NCBI GenBank assembly: GCA_022823725.1
Contig: JAJEHL010000016.1
Coordinates: forward strand, 1 to 64,000
Source: Candidatus Latescibacterota bacterium
Lineage (GTDB): Bacteria; Latescibacterota; UBA2968
Direction of reading: 5' to 3'
DNA length: 64,000 bases
The position numbers and the translations under genes were made by a program. Shown here piece by piece: positions 15,943 to 25,591 of this stretch. How positions within the stretch are numbered: the first letter of the stretch is position 1; each line of letters starts with the position of its first letter. The notes under the pieces were generated by a model. It was not told where the DNA came from, searched no databases, and saw only the letters and a list, made by a program, of their open reading frames with translations.

Positions 15943-17667
15943 TTACGCGGTGAAGAGAGCGACCACGGTCCAGCAAATTGCGGCGAGGCCAGCGGCAATA
16001 GAGGCTTGCGGAATTTGCGTTTTGACGTGATCCATCAGATCGCACCCCGTACACATAGAACTGAGAACCGTAGTATCTGAAATGGGTGAGCACTGATCGC
16101 CGTAAACGCTACCATCTATGACAGCGGCAAAACACAGCGTCATAAAAAGTTCGGGATGTGACAGGCCATTTGCCGTTGCGACCGCCCAGGCCAGTGGCAT
16201 AGCCAGCGGGAAAGCCACCGCATACGTGCCCCAGCTCGTACCTGTGGAAAAGGCAATGGCCATCGTGAGAATTTGGAGCAAAACCGGCAAAATGAAGTAT
16301 GGAATGGTATCCCCGAGTTGCTCGACCAAAAAGATGCCACCACCCGTTTCCTTGCTGACACCGCCAATGGTGATAGCGAGCAAAAGGATAACCGAGCCGA
16401 GCACCACACCTTTGAGACCATCGTGAAAACCAGCGACAATATCTTTCAACGACATGCCCTTGGCAAGCGCCATACCCACGGCTAAGAGAAGCGCGATGCC
16501 AAAAGCCCATTGCACATTGGGGGATCCGCTGGTGATAAAAGTCCCGATAGCGATGGCGATAAGCACACCCAGAGGCAGGAAAAACTCGAGAACATGCGGC
16601 GTGTAGCCTTCGGGCACATTGCTTCCCTGCAGTTCTTTAGCACTCAAAGGATCGGCATCATCGGCGTCGAGTTGCCCTGTCTCTCGAGAGCGCGTCATAG
16701 CATCCTTGAGTTGCTTGCCCAAAAAGAGGGGTTTTTCAATACTGAGCAAGAATGTGCCCAACACGGCAAAGATCGCGTAAAAGCAGAAGGGAACACTTTT
16801 AAAGAAGAAAAGAAGGCGAAGTTCTTCAGTGGCTAAAAAGCTGACGCCAGCGACAAAGATAAAAGCCTGAACATAGAGGGGCCAGGCATTAAAAGCGAGT
16901 TGTGAGGCAATCGGTGAAGCCGTCGAATCGACGATGTAGGCCAGTTCTTCGTGGCTGATCTTTTCCTTATCGGCAATGGGTTTGACAGTCGTACCAACCA
17001 GCACCGTACTGACGGTGCCGCCCTGAAAGAAGATGACACCGAGCATCCAGGCGACGAGCTTGGCACTTTTGGGGCCGCGGACAAAATGCGCGGTCATATA
17101 CTCGGCAAAAGCTTGTGCTGCCCCCGTGCGCGACCATATTCCCATAAGCCCGCCCAGGAGCCACAAATAGAGCAATAAGATACTCGCGGCATTTGAGGTC
17201 GCTAATGAAGGGACTAAAACCTCGCCCGTAAAGTCATAGCGGGTCAAAATAAGCGCGCCAGAGACAATACCGCCCAAAAGAGCTGTGACGGGTTCTTTGG
17301 TAATCCAGCACAAGAGTACTGCCACCAACGCGGGCAGCAATGACCAGTAGCCCCAGTGGTGTTTTGCAAGAAGCTGTTTGTATTTTGTTTCTCCGCTTTC
17401 TACAAATGAGACAAATTCCTCTTTGATCGGAGGCGTTTCATTAGAGCCGTGTATTCTCGAGGGATTGAGTTGCGCTTCTTCAAGCGGTACCGCATCGAAA
17501 TAGGCGGGTTTGCCCCTGTAGATATAATACATCTGACCACTGTCGTCCGTACGCACATCCAGAGTGATTTGTTCAACGGTCCAGGTGGCTGGCACAGTTA
17601 GTCCCACAATCCACGATACGATTATGGCGATGACAAAAATGACAAAATTGCGAATACCTGTGGGCAT
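15943..17667 (-). CDS. nhaC: NhaC-family Na+/H+ antiporter
   Basis: The protein has 574 residues from the ATG at 17667, which has CCGGAGG just upstream; the frame extends to 17802 but that part is not protein-like. It has an N-terminal span, then a periplasmic loop of about 90 residues, then about 11 further spans. The NhaC signature [20 protein letters not shown] lies near the C-terminus, with [18 protein letters not shown] and [10 protein letters not shown] before it. The family exports sodium in exchange for protons. The large N-terminal loop is longer than in Bacillus NhaC. The exact substrate is not certain, as some homologues move amino acids. Confidence 0.85.
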   Translation of the reverse strand: MPTGIRNFVIFVIAIIVSWIVGLTVPATWTVEQITLDVRTDDSGQMYYIYRGKPAYFDAVPLEEAQLNPSRIHGSNETPPIKEEFVSFVESGETKYKQLLAKHHWGYWSLLPALVAVLLCWITKEPVTALLGGIVSGALILTRYDFTGEVLVPSLATSNAASILLLYLWLLGGLMGIWSRTGAAQAFAEYMTAHFVRGPKSAKLVAWMLGVIFFQGGTVSTVLVGTTVKPIADKEKISHEELAYIVDSTASPIASQLAFNAWPLYVQAFIFVAGVSFLATEELRLLFFFKSVPFCFYAIFAVLGTFLLSIEKPLFLGKQLKDAMTRSRETGQLDADDADPLSAKELQGSNVPEGYTPHVLEFFLPLGVLIAIAIGTFITSGSPNVQWAFGIALLLAVGMALAKGMSLKDIVAGFHDGLKGVVLGSVILLLAITIGGVSKETGGGIFLVEQLGDTIPYFILPVLLQILTMAIAFSTGTSWGTYAVAFPLAMPLAWAVATANGLSHPELFMTLCFAAVIDGSVYGDQCSPISDTTVLSSMCTGCDLMDHVKTQIPQASIAAGLAAICWTVVALFTA

Positions 17668-17788
17668 ATACTTCCTCCGGAATAAAGATGGAAAAATGCA
17701 GTGAGGAGACGTACCAAAATAATTCGGTAAAATGCACTTGTCAATTGCTTTAGTACGGGATAAACACTGGAAAATGGGATAAAACAAG

Positions 17789-17816
17789 TTGACTTTGTGC
17801 ATAAGTTTGTTACATT
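17789..17816 (+). promoter_or_regulatory. Probable sigma-70 promoter for the zinc-ribbon gene
   Basis: TTGACT (17789-17794), 16 bases, then TACATT (17811-17816). The start would be near 17823, leaving a leader of about 100 bases. Confidence 0.45.
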
Positions 17817-17836
17817 ATCTTCAAATTTACCCTTTG

Positions 17837-17860
17837 GCCATAATCAGCTCTGTTTATGGC
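17837..17860. repeat. Inverted repeat in the leader of the zinc-ribbon gene
   Basis: GCCATAA (17837-17843) and TTATGGC (17854-17860) form a perfect 7-base inverted repeat with a 10-base spacer just after the predicted transcription start. It could be an operator or an RNA hairpin. Confidence 0.45.
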
Positions 17861-17921
17861 TGAAAGAATTGTGTGCATGGCGGGATTTTTAACGACGCCG
17901 GTGGATTAAGAGGAGGGTTTT

Positions 17922-18113
17922 ATGGAGCAAGCGTTTCCACAGTGTTTGAAGTGCAACACGGGTGTATTGCTACCGCTGTCGGATTATGGGCGCGATGGGG
18001 CATCTATCATGTACAAAGCATGGGTATGCAACAATCCCAACTGCGGATTTAATTTGCGGATTGACAACGGTGAAATTAGCACAGGTCGGGATATTACCGA
18101 GTCCTACAAGTAG
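17922..18113 (+). CDS. Small zinc-ribbon protein, function unknown
   Basis: This 63-residue protein has CLKC near residue 8 and CNNPNC near residue 36, a four-cysteine zinc ribbon. Between them is an RDGASIMYKAWVC stretch, as in transcription-factor-like ribbons, and a short polar tail follows. The ribosome site GGAGGG is strong. It has its own promoter and terminator, so it is expressed alone. Such ribbons often bind nucleic acid or a protein partner; nothing here defines its role. Confidence 0.7.
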   Translation: MEQAFPQCLKCNTGVLLPLSDYGRDGASIMYKAWVCNNPNCGFNLRIDNGEISTGRDITESYK

Positions 18114-18117
18114 AGCT

Positions 18118-18156
18118 ACCATTTCGGTGGGGAATACCTCGCCGAAATGGTTTTTT
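18118..18156 (+). terminator. Rho-independent terminator
   Basis: ACCATTTCGG (18118-18127) pairs with CCGAAATGGT (18142-18151), followed by a run of T. Confidence 0.9.
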
Positions 18157-18278
18157 CCCCTTACCGGTTTGCCGTTTCATCTTCTCCCAACAAGGGCGGC
18201 ACCGGTTTCTTTCTTTTTTCGTTTCCCCTTCGTCTGTCGATACACTCCCCTTATTTCCCCAACAGCTAATACATACTT

Positions 18279-19328
18279 ATGAGCATTTCTGATCTGCCCA
18301 TTTTAGGTATTGAAACATCTTGCGACGAAACCGCAGCTGCCGTGGTAGCCGATGGACATATCTATTCCAACACAATTTTTTCCCAAACAGAACACAGCCT
18401 CTACGGCGGCGTGGTGCCCGAGTTGGCATCTCGAAACCACATACGAACACTCCTGCCCGTCGTCGATCGGGCACTTTCAGAAGCCGACTTAGGATTGGAC
18501 GACTTGGGTGGTATTGCTGTGACACAAGGGCCAGGATTGGTGGGTTGCCTGCTTGTGGGCATTTCCGTGGGCAAAGGGCTTGCACTGGGTTCGGGGCTGC
18601 CCCTTGTGGGCGTGCATCACATCGAAGGACATTTGTTTGCAGGCAGTATGGCGCATCCCGACCTGGTGCCGCCTTTTATGGCCCTGGTGGCTTCGGGAGG
18701 GCATACGGAATTGATTTATGTCTGTGCCTGGGGTAATTACGAGCGCTGGGGGCGCACGCGAGACGATGCAGCAGGTGAAGCATTTGATAAAGTGGCTAAA
18801 ATACTGGGGCTATTGCGCGAAGGGGAGGTCACCATGGGCGGACCTCGCATTTCGATGCTCGCAGAAGAGGGAAACCCCGAAGCCTTTGATTTTCCGCGTG
18901 CGTTGATCAACAATCCGGGATTTGATTTTAGTTTTAGCGGATTAAAAACGTCTGTACTCTATCGGATTCGCGATCTCGCCGTAGAGAATATTGAAGCTAT
19001 CGGAGCAAATATTGCGGCGAGTTTTCAGGCGGCCGTAGTCGATGTATTGGTGGATAAGACACTCAGAGCAGCGCGAGAAGCAGGCGCAGAGCGGGTATTG
19101 CTTTCGGGTGGCGTCGCCGCCAATCGCGCGTTGCGGGCGCAACTCGATGACAGAGCCTCCAAACTCGGGATGGGTGTATTTTATCCGCCGACAGCCCTGT
19201 GTACAGACAATGCGGCAATGATTGCTGGCGCAGGTGCTTTTCGCCTTGCCCGAGGTGAAACTGCCGGGGGTAATTTGAATGCGGCCCCGCGGTTGCCGCT
19301 GCCTGGGTTGCGCGAGCGGCAGGTATAA
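18279..19328 (+). CDS. tsaD: tRNA N6-adenosine threonylcarbamoyltransferase
   Basis: TsaD transfers the threonylcarbamoyl group to A37 of ANN-decoding tRNAs with TsaB and TsaE. The protein has 349 residues, a normal length. It opens with ILGIETSCDETA and has the metal motif HHIEGH (ligands probably H114 and H118), then ASGGHTEL, DDAAGEAFDKVAK and the ATPase-fold SGGVAANRALR. The final metal motif is CTDNAAMIA. It is two bases from the next gene, so the two are probably co-transcribed. The tsaB and tsaE partners are elsewhere. Confidence 0.97.
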   Translation: MSISDLPILGIETSCDETAAAVVADGHIYSNTIFSQTEHSLYGGVVPELASRNHIRTLLPVVDRALSEADLGLDDLGGIAVTQGPGLVGCLLVGISVGKGLALGSGLPLVGVHHIEGHLFAGSMAHPDLVPPFMALVASGGHTELIYVCAWGNYERWGRTRDDAAGEAFDKVAKILGLLREGEVTMGGPRISMLAEEGNPEAFDFPRALINNPGFDFSFSGLKTSVLYRIRDLAVENIEAIGANIAASFQAAVVDVLVDKTLRAAREAGAERVLLSGGVAANRALRAQLDDRASKLGMGVFYPPTALCTDNAAMIAGAGAFRLARGETAGGNLNAAPRLPLPGLRERQV

Positions 19329-19330
19329 CA

Positions 19331-21475
19331 ATGCTGCGCGATATCGGGTTTTCCATCTCAGACGGATGGCTGCTATTACTCGTTGGCTGCGCCGGAATTT
19401 ATCTCGCTTTTTTAATGTATCGCTCGCGCCTTACGAGCATACATCAATTGTTGTTGGGCTTACGAGTCGCGGCACTCATTTTATTAATAGGCCTTTTAAT
19501 AGAGCCGATTCTTTCGCTGACGTTGCACACGCAGCGTTTGCCCCTGGTCGCCGTGCTCATCGACGATAGCGAAAGCATGAAAATAGCAGACGGCGATACC
19601 GCGCGTTTTGAAGTTGCAAAAGCCGTGCTGACCGATCCCACACTCAAAAATTTACACTCGCGCGCGCGAGTGACGCAGTTTCGGTTTTCCGATGTTTTAA
19701 CGCCCCTGCGAGATAAAGAAGAACTTACTTGGGCGGGACGAGCGACTGATCTGGCAGGTGCATTAGATGGATTGCGCGAACGTACAATGGGTGAAGGGCT
19801 TGCTGCCGTAGTGCTCATCTCAGACGGCGGACAAAATTTGGGTGGGCGCCCCGAGCGGGCAGCGGTCGATCTGGGCGCGCCTGTGCTCGCTGTGGGAACA
19901 GGTGATCCGGTTCCTCCTAAAGACGTGTCCATTGTATCTGTGGTTATCGACCCTCTGGGCTATGTGGGCAGGTCGCTTGTGATGCAAGTCCGCGTGCTTT
20001 CTTCCGGATTTGAACGGGTGCGCGAGCAGGTGCGCGTGCTCTTGAATAATCGGGAAGTGAGCACCAAAACCATTGCGCTGGCCGATGGCGAACAGACTCT
20101 TGAATTTGAGATTAGACCCGAGCGGTCCGGGCGGCATGCATTTTCAGTACAGATTGCAGCGCAGGCAGGCGAGCGCACAGTGGGCAATAACCGCGTAGTG
20201 GCCTCGACAGATGTCCTCGAAAGTCGCGTGCGTATTTTAATACTTGCGGGCAGTCCGAGTGCCGATCTGGGTTATTTGCGGCGCGTGCTGCAGGAAGATG
20301 TCAATCTGGAACTTGAAGTGCTGGTACGCACATTGACGGCCGGGTGGCAAAAAGATGTGCATCGCGCGCTGCGCTCATTGGACGAGCGCGATATTGTCGC
20401 GTTGATCAACTCTCCCTACGAAGCACTTGCAGGTATGCCAGAGCAGGCACTTGTCGCCTTTGTGCAAAAAGGCGGGGGGCTGTTGACCCTGGGGGGTAAT
20501 GCAGCTTTTGGTGATGGATATGCGCGCTCGGCATTGGCCGATGTTTTGCCCGTGCAGTTTTTGGGATCGTCAGACACATTTCAAGAACGCGCTTTTGCCC
20601 TTTCGTTTCCCGATTCTCGCCACCCCATCTTGCGCGTATCCGACGATCCACTAAGCGACCGCGATGCCTGGGAGGCATTGCCACCACTTCTGTCTTATAA
20701 TCGCGTGGGAACTGCTGTTTCCAACGCAACTGTGTTAGCGCATCATCCCACAGAGCGCGTTGATGGTAAACCAATGCCCGTACTGGCAATTCGCCGCGTA
20801 GGCGCAGGAAAAACCGCGACTGTAGCGTATCAAACATTTTGGCGTCACGGGCTAATGATGTGGGGCGACGGCAAGACCGATGCCGTGGCACGCGCATTTT
20901 GGAAAAATATAGTGCGCTGGCTGGTCTCGCGCGACGAGGTCTCGCGTCTAAAAATCTCGACTGAAAAGCCCACGTATCGGAGTGGTGAGGCAGTCGCGGT
21001 ACATGCAAGCGTTTTTGACCGTCTATTGCAGCCGCGTCCAGGCGCGCGGGTTCTCGCGCGAGTCGGCGACAGCCTGGGTGTAAGAGAAGTTCTCCTGCGT
21101 GATTTGGGCGGTGGACGGTATGCTGGCAATTTGGGGCGTTTTCCACAAGGCGATTATGAGCTTCAGGTACAGGCATGGGCCGATGATGGTGATCTGGGTA
21201 CGGGTATGGAGCGCTTTACTGTGGGAAGATACAGCCTGGAATACGAAACCGTGCGCATGCGCGCCGAACTGCTCGGCGATATTGCCACGCGCAGTGGCGG
21301 GCAATATGTGAGACCGGGTGATCTGAAGGCCGCGCTCGATTCGCTTATTCTGGCTCCTGAGCCTGTTATCACCCATCACCGGTTCAGGTTGTGGGGGCAT
21401 GAGTGGCCGCTATTTTTGCTGGTGGGGCTGCTGGTATTTGAATGGACTATTCGACGAAGATTGGGGATGGTATAA
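19331..21475 (+). CDS. VWA-domain membrane protein with glutamine-amidotransferase-like domain
   Basis: This 714-residue protein has two N-terminal membrane helices (about 12-30 and 40-62). A von Willebrand A domain follows with a MIDAS start DDSES (78-82), then Ig-like stretches. A class I amidotransferase-like fold lies around residues 300-470 (LILAGSPSADLGYLRR, LLTLGGNAAFGDG) without an obvious catalytic triad. One C-terminal helix ends in EWTIRRR. Similar proteins occur beside MoxR/Bat genes and are thought to organise envelope complexes; no MoxR is near. Its stop shares one base with the start of the next gene, so translation is probably coupled. Confidence 0.75.
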   Translation: MLRDIGFSISDGWLLLLVGCAGIYLAFLMYRSRLTSIHQLLLGLRVAALILLIGLLIEPILSLTLHTQRLPLVAVLIDDSESMKIADGDTARFEVAKAVLTDPTLKNLHSRARVTQFRFSDVLTPLRDKEELTWAGRATDLAGALDGLRERTMGEGLAAVVLISDGGQNLGGRPERAAVDLGAPVLAVGTGDPVPPKDVSIVSVVIDPLGYVGRSLVMQVRVLSSGFERVREQVRVLLNNREVSTKTIALADGEQTLEFEIRPERSGRHAFSVQIAAQAGERTVGNNRVVASTDVLESRVRILILAGSPSADLGYLRRVLQEDVNLELEVLVRTLTAGWQKDVHRALRSLDERDIVALINSPYEALAGMPEQALVAFVQKGGGLLTLGGNAAFGDGYARSALADVLPVQFLGSSDTFQERAFALSFPDSRHPILRVSDDPLSDRDAWEALPPLLSYNRVGTAVSNATVLAHHPTERVDGKPMPVLAIRRVGAGKTATVAYQTFWRHGLMMWGDGKTDAVARAFWKNIVRWLVSRDEVSRLKISTEKPTYRSGEAVAVHASVFDRLLQPRPGARVLARVGDSLGVREVLLRDLGGGRYAGNLGRFPQGDYELQVQAWADDGDLGTGMERFTVGRYSLEYETVRMRAELLGDIATRSGGQYVRPGDLKAALDSLILAPEPVITHHRFRLWGHEWPLFLLVGLLVFEWTIRRRLGMV

Positions 21476-22332
21476 TGGATAGAATACAGAATTTAGTAAA
21501 CAAAATGTACTCAGTAATTCTCGCATTGTTTTGTTATACGGCCCTGCTGACCGTGGAAGTCTCCGCCCAGGTGATGATCAACGAAGTGATGGCACGACCT
21601 GTCAATGGATCAGAGTGGGTAGAGCTGTACAACCGCTCGTCAGACGCAGTTCATCTATCCGGGTGGACGCTATCCGATTTGCGAACAACGGGACAATTTA
21701 AAGCAGGTGCAGTTATTGATGGCGGAGGATATGTGATCGTCGCAGAAGACGCAGATGCTATTGGTCTGCAATTCCCCAACCTCGATGTTCCCATCTTGTC
21801 GCTTACCCGCTGGCCCCGGCTAAATAATGGAGGCGATGGCCTCATTTTGCGCGATGCGATGGCAACACTTGTCGATAGCATCTTTTATCCAGCACAAGAG
21901 TCTTCTATAAGCCTGGAACGCATTGATCTCACTGTAGCAGGCGATCAGGACAACTGGCTCGCCAGTCAGGATCCGCAGGGGGCGACCCCTGGGGCTGCAA
22001 ATAGCGTTCAGTTTGCCGACGACATAGCGGAGTTATCTGTGGCGGTTTCCCCCAATCCCTTTGTCGATCAAGTAGGCATTACATATCGGGTGCCCTCCCC
22101 CAGACTCCACGCAAATTTGTGGGTGTTTGATCGCACGGGTAGGCGCGTGGCATCCTTACTTGAAAGTGTTGGAAGTGGCAGTCAGCGCGTTGTAAATTGG
22201 GATGGAAGCAACGATAATGGACAAATTTTGAAGCCCGGTATTTATATTATTTACCTGGAAGTTGGCACGCCAGAAGGCAAATTATTCCGCACCCGAAAGC
22301 CCGTGGTACTGGCAAGAGGAATCAGTCAATAA
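21475..22332 (+). CDS. Secreted lamin-tail-domain protein with FlgD-type C-terminal Ig domain
   Basis: The start ATG overlaps the preceding TAA (TAATG). The 285-residue product has a signal peptide (to about ...VSAQ). A lamin-tail domain follows (VMINEVMARP, SEWVELYNRS, LSGWTLSD, ISLERIDLT, ATPGAANS). The last 80 residues form a FlgD/T9SS-sorting-like Ig module (VSPNPFVDQVGITYRVP, WDGSNDNGQILKPGIYI). Such C-terminal modules in FCB bacteria mark outer-surface proteins; whether a type IX system exists here is unknown. The coupling suggests it works with the VWA membrane protein. Confidence 0.8.
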   Translation: MDRIQNLVNKMYSVILALFCYTALLTVEVSAQVMINEVMARPVNGSEWVELYNRSSDAVHLSGWTLSDLRTTGQFKAGAVIDGGGYVIVAEDADAIGLQFPNLDVPILSLTRWPRLNNGGDGLILRDAMATLVDSIFYPAQESSISLERIDLTVAGDQDNWLASQDPQGATPGAANSVQFADDIAELSVAVSPNPFVDQVGITYRVPSPRLHANLWVFDRTGRRVASLLESVGSGSQRVVNWDGSNDNGQILKPGIYIIYLEVGTPEGKLFRTRKPVVLARGISQ

Positions 22333-22334
22333 AA

Positions 22335-22352
22335 CCGATGTCCCCACATCGG
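22335..22352 (+). terminator. Hairpin between the lamin-tail gene and ftsK
   Basis: CCGATGT (22335-22341) and ACATCGG (22346-22352) pair perfectly around CCCC. The following sequence is only moderately T-rich, so this may be a weak terminator or a processing hairpin. Confidence 0.45.
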
Positions 22353-22387
22353 ATATATTCTCCCCTTTGATGCTGTGAGGAACAGAT

Positions 22388-24892
22388 ATGGAACAGTCAT
22401 CGAAGGCATTACCTGAGACCCAAAAAGATCGGCTAGCATTACCCTTTCAAATTTTAGGTGTGTGCTTGATTGCTATCGCACTATTGATGGCATTGAGCTT
22501 GCTATCGCACTCGCCAGAGGACCCGCCCAATTCGACGCGCCCCAACGAGTTGGCACAAAATCTGGTCGGATGGCTCGGCGCACACGTCTCCTACCACTTG
22601 CTATTTAGCGTGGGCTATGGTGCTTACGCACTGATTGTGTTGGCAGTTGTGTGGGGATGGAACCACCTCAAGATGTCGAGCGTCAGATCACTTGTGATGT
22701 ACAGTGTCATCCTGTTTTCACTAATGGTGATCTACTGTGGCGCGACAGGCGTGCTTTTTTGGGAGAGGCCTACAATGGCCTGGAAATTGGGAGGCTGGCT
22801 GGGCTTTATGCTATCGTCTTCCCTGCTGGTGCCCTATTTGGGTACTGTTGGTTCTTATATTTCTTTGATAACGCTATTTGTGGTGTTGTTAATGGTTGCC
22901 ACCGATATTCCGTTTAACCGAATTCCCGAATGGACTTTTTTCAAAAAGCGTGAAGAGAAATCCGACAATAACGAGATACCGCCCGAAGTGGTACAAGTTG
23001 AGGACACCGATCAAAAAAAAAATAGAACTGAAGAAGAAATTGTTGCCGATCCCATTTTAAATAATTGGGAAAAGGATGAATTGACCGAGGTACCCGAACC
23101 CGATATCGCTAAAGACATCAATGAATTATTAGAGAAGCATACAGAAGAGACAGTCGCTGACCCCATTCCTGATGTGGCACAGGTTGAGCGAGAAGAAGAC
23201 GAATTGATCGAGGTGCCCAAACCTGAAATCGCCGATGACAAGTCAGAAAAGCACGAAGAAAAAGAAGAGATTGTTGCTGACCCTATTCCAGATGTGGCAC
23301 AGGTTGAGCGAGAAGAAGACAAATTGCCTGAGGTGGAATTTGAAATAGTAGATGAAACGCCTGAGCCAGAACCAGAACCTGTTCCGTCAAAACCCAAAAA
23401 GAAAAAGAAAATTAAACGCAAGCGATCTTCGACATATTTGTTACCGAATTTAAAACTGCTGGAAGATCCCCCTCCGGGTGATGGGATTATAGACCGCGAA
23501 ACCCTGTTTAAAGGGGCACAGGCGTTGGAACAAAGCCTGAGCAATTTTGGCGTTCAGGGCAAAGTAGTACAAGTCAACCCTGGACCTGTTATTACGACTT
23601 ATGAAGTTGCGCCTCCCCCAGGCGTGAAAGTCAGCAAAATTGTCGGTCTTGCAGACGATCTCGCCCTCGTGATGAAAGCGCAGAGCATTCGCATTCAGGC
23701 TCCCATTCCCGGCAAGGCTGCGGTTGGCATTGAAGTGCCCAATCCAGAACCTTATACAGTCTTCTTAAAAGAAATTTTGGAATCGCGCGCATTTGAGCAG
23801 TCCGATTCAAAATTGATGCTCGGATTCGGCAAAACAGCTTCGGGTGACCCCTATTGTGCCGATCTGGCAAAAATGCCGCATTTGTTAATTGCCGGCGCGA
23901 CCGGAGCTGGTAAATCGGGATGTATCAATGCGTTGATTTCCAGTATTTTGTTCCGCTGCACGCCAGAAGAAGTGCGTTTTATTATGGTGGATCCCAAAAT
24001 GCTGGAATTGTCAATTTACAACGATATTCCACATCTCTTAGCCCCTGTTGTCGTCGATCCCAAAATGGCGTCGGGTGCGCTCAAGTGGGCGGTGTCAGAG
24101 ATGGAGAACCGATATCGCACGATGGCGCAGTTTACAGCGCGCAATATTACTGATTTTAATGCCAAGATGGCGCGGCTGCGACAGGAAGCACCCACCGAGG
24201 AAGACCGCGACGAGATTCCCGATGCCTTGCCCTATATTGTCGTGGTGATCGATGAATTGGCCGATTTGATGATGACCGCACCGAGCGATATTGAAAGCTC
24301 ACTGGCGCGATTGGCACAAATGGCCCGTGCGGTGGGTATCCATCTCATCATTGCAACCCAGCGTCCTTCAGTAAATGTGATTACTGGTACAATCAAAGCC
24401 AATTTCCCAACGCGTATTGCATTTCGCGTGGCATCCAAGGTCGATTCGCGCACGATTATTGACGCCAATGGCGGTGAAAAACTCCTGGGTCGAGGTGATA
24501 TGCTATTCTTGCCTCCTGGACAACCAGAACCCATTCGCCTTCACGGGGCGTGGATCGATACTGAAGAAACCGAACAATTAGTGGCCTGGGTGCGCGATCA
24601 GGACGTCGAACTCGATGGCGTTGAATTTGAGGGTGAAAATAGCGATCTTTCTGTTGCAGATAACGAGCGCGATGCCCGGTTTGACGAGGCATTGCGATTG
24701 GTGGTTATTCATCAACAGGGTTCCGCTTCTCTCCTGCAGCGCCGGATGAAGGTGGGATACTCGCGAGCCGCCCGCCTTGTTGACGAACTCGAAGCCGCCG
24801 GGATTGTTGGTCCGCCCAATGGGTCGAGCAAGGGGCGCGAAGTCCTCGTTGACGAAGATTATTTAGAAGAACTCGAGGAGTTGGATGTATGA
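22388..24892 (+). CDS. ftsK: DNA translocase FtsK/SpoIIIE
   Basis: FtsK pumps chromosome DNA through the septum and aids dimer resolution. The 834 residues comprise four N-terminal membrane spans (about 20-170), a charged Glu/Pro-rich linker (180-350) and a RecA-like motor. The motor has Walker A GATGAGKS (503-510), Walker B YIVVVIDELADLMM and IATQRPSVNVITG. A C-terminal gamma winged helix (QGSASLLQRRMKVGYSRAAR) reads KOPS-like sequences. All motor motifs are intact. The linker holds an unusual 40-residue tandem repeat. The last codons overlap the lolA start (ATGA). Confidence 0.97.
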   Translation: MEQSSKALPETQKDRLALPFQILGVCLIAIALLMALSLLSHSPEDPPNSTRPNELAQNLVGWLGAHVSYHLLFSVGYGAYALIVLAVVWGWNHLKMSSVRSLVMYSVILFSLMVIYCGATGVLFWERPTMAWKLGGWLGFMLSSSLLVPYLGTVGSYISLITLFVVLLMVATDIPFNRIPEWTFFKKREEKSDNNEIPPEVVQVEDTDQKKNRTEEEIVADPILNNWEKDELTEVPEPDIAKDINELLEKHTEETVADPIPDVAQVEREEDELIEVPKPEIADDKSEKHEEKEEIVADPIPDVAQVEREEDKLPEVEFEIVDETPEPEPEPVPSKPKKKKKIKRKRSSTYLLPNLKLLEDPPPGDGIIDRETLFKGAQALEQSLSNFGVQGKVVQVNPGPVITTYEVAPPPGVKVSKIVGLADDLALVMKAQSIRIQAPIPGKAAVGIEVPNPEPYTVFLKEILESRAFEQSDSKLMLGFGKTASGDPYCADLAKMPHLLIAGATGAGKSGCINALISSILFRCTPEEVRFIMVDPKMLELSIYNDIPHLLAPVVVDPKMASGALKWAVSEMENRYRTMAQFTARNITDFNAKMARLRQEAPTEEDRDEIPDALPYIVVVIDELADLMMTAPSDIESSLARLAQMARAVGIHLIIATQRPSVNVITGTIKANFPTRIAFRVASKVDSRTIIDANGGEKLLGRGDMLFLPPGQPEPIRLHGAWIDTEETEQLVAWVRDQDVELDGVEFEGENSDLSVADNERDARFDEALRLVVIHQQGSASLLQRRMKVGYSRAARLVDELEAAGIVGPPNGSSKGREVLVDEDYLEELEELDV
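23153..23334 (+). repeat. 120-bp tandem repeat inside ftsK linker
   Basis: Two copies begin at 23153 and 23273, exactly 120 bp apart, and share most bases over the first 60 positions. They encode the repeated VADPIPDVAQVEREED. A more degenerate third copy begins near 23042 (VADPIL...). The repeat keeps the frame and adds acidic coil to the linker. Confidence 0.85.
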
Positions 24893-25569
24893 TGCGTGAA
24901 AAGTACTACAGGCGCGGCCTGCTTATGTTTCTCGTTATTCTCAGTATTTTATTTTGCATGAGAACTGTGCAGGCCGATATGCGCGGTTCAGAGGTGGTTG
25001 CAAAATTGCAAAAAAAATTTGCGGATCTCGAGACGCTTTCCGCTCACTTTGTCAAGCAACACTACTGGCGCGTGATGGACCAACACCAAGAAGTCAAAGG
25101 CAAGTTGCTGGTTCAGCGCCCTGATCAGTTTCGAATGGATTCGGATGTACAGGTAGTGGTGAGCGATGGCAAAACCGTGTGGCATTACGCGCCTGCCAAT
25201 GCTCAGGTGCTGGTGAGCGATTACACTGCGATGGAAAATGATCGAAACTATGAGAAATTGTTATTTGATCTGATTTTTTGGGGCGGGTACGACGAAAATT
25301 ATGTGCCCGTTTATGTGGGCGAAGAAAAGATACATCGCAAAACGTGTTACGCGGTTGATCTATTGGCAAAAAAAGAAGATACGTATATCCATAAAATTCG
25401 CATGTGGATAGACAAACGCCTCTATCTGGTACGGCAGGTAGAATATCGCAATATCCACGAAGATGTGACAACATTTGTATTGTCGGACTTAAAGGTCAAT
25501 AAAAAAGCCAAGCCCGATCAATTTACATTTCACGTACCTGGCGGGGTGGAATTGATTGATTTGCGCTGA
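24889..25569 (+). CDS. lolA: Outer-membrane lipoprotein carrier protein LolA
   Basis: LolA ferries lipoproteins across the periplasm from LolCDE to the outer membrane. The 226 residues begin with a signal peptide (hydrophobic LLMFLVILSILFCM, cleavage near VQA-D). The LolA half-barrel follows, with LSAHFVKQHYW, KGKLLVQRPDQFRMD and VVSDGKTVWHYAP. The ATG overlaps the ftsK stop by four bases, so translation is coupled. Together with lolD 3.5 kb downstream this marks a lipoprotein-export region; LolB was not seen. Confidence 0.9.
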   Translation: MMREKYYRRGLLMFLVILSILFCMRTVQADMRGSEVVAKLQKKFADLETLSAHFVKQHYWRVMDQHQEVKGKLLVQRPDQFRMDSDVQVVVSDGKTVWHYAPANAQVLVSDYTAMENDRNYEKLLFDLIFWGGYDENYVPVYVGEEKIHRKTCYAVDLLAKKEDTYIHKIRMWIDKRLYLVRQVEYRNIHEDVTTFVLSDLKVNKKAKPDQFTFHVPGGVELIDLR

Positions 25570-25591
25570 TTATAACCGAAAGGAACAAATA

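Noticed and set aside
17668-17802. 45-codon N-terminal extension of NhaC
   Set aside because: The ATG at 17667 has a strong GGAGG site and begins the natural protein; the upstream part is atypical.
20406-21176. Minus-strand frame of 256 codons opposite the VWA gene
   Set aside because: Its residues are the typical Arg/Pro/His-rich shadow of a G+C-biased coding strand.
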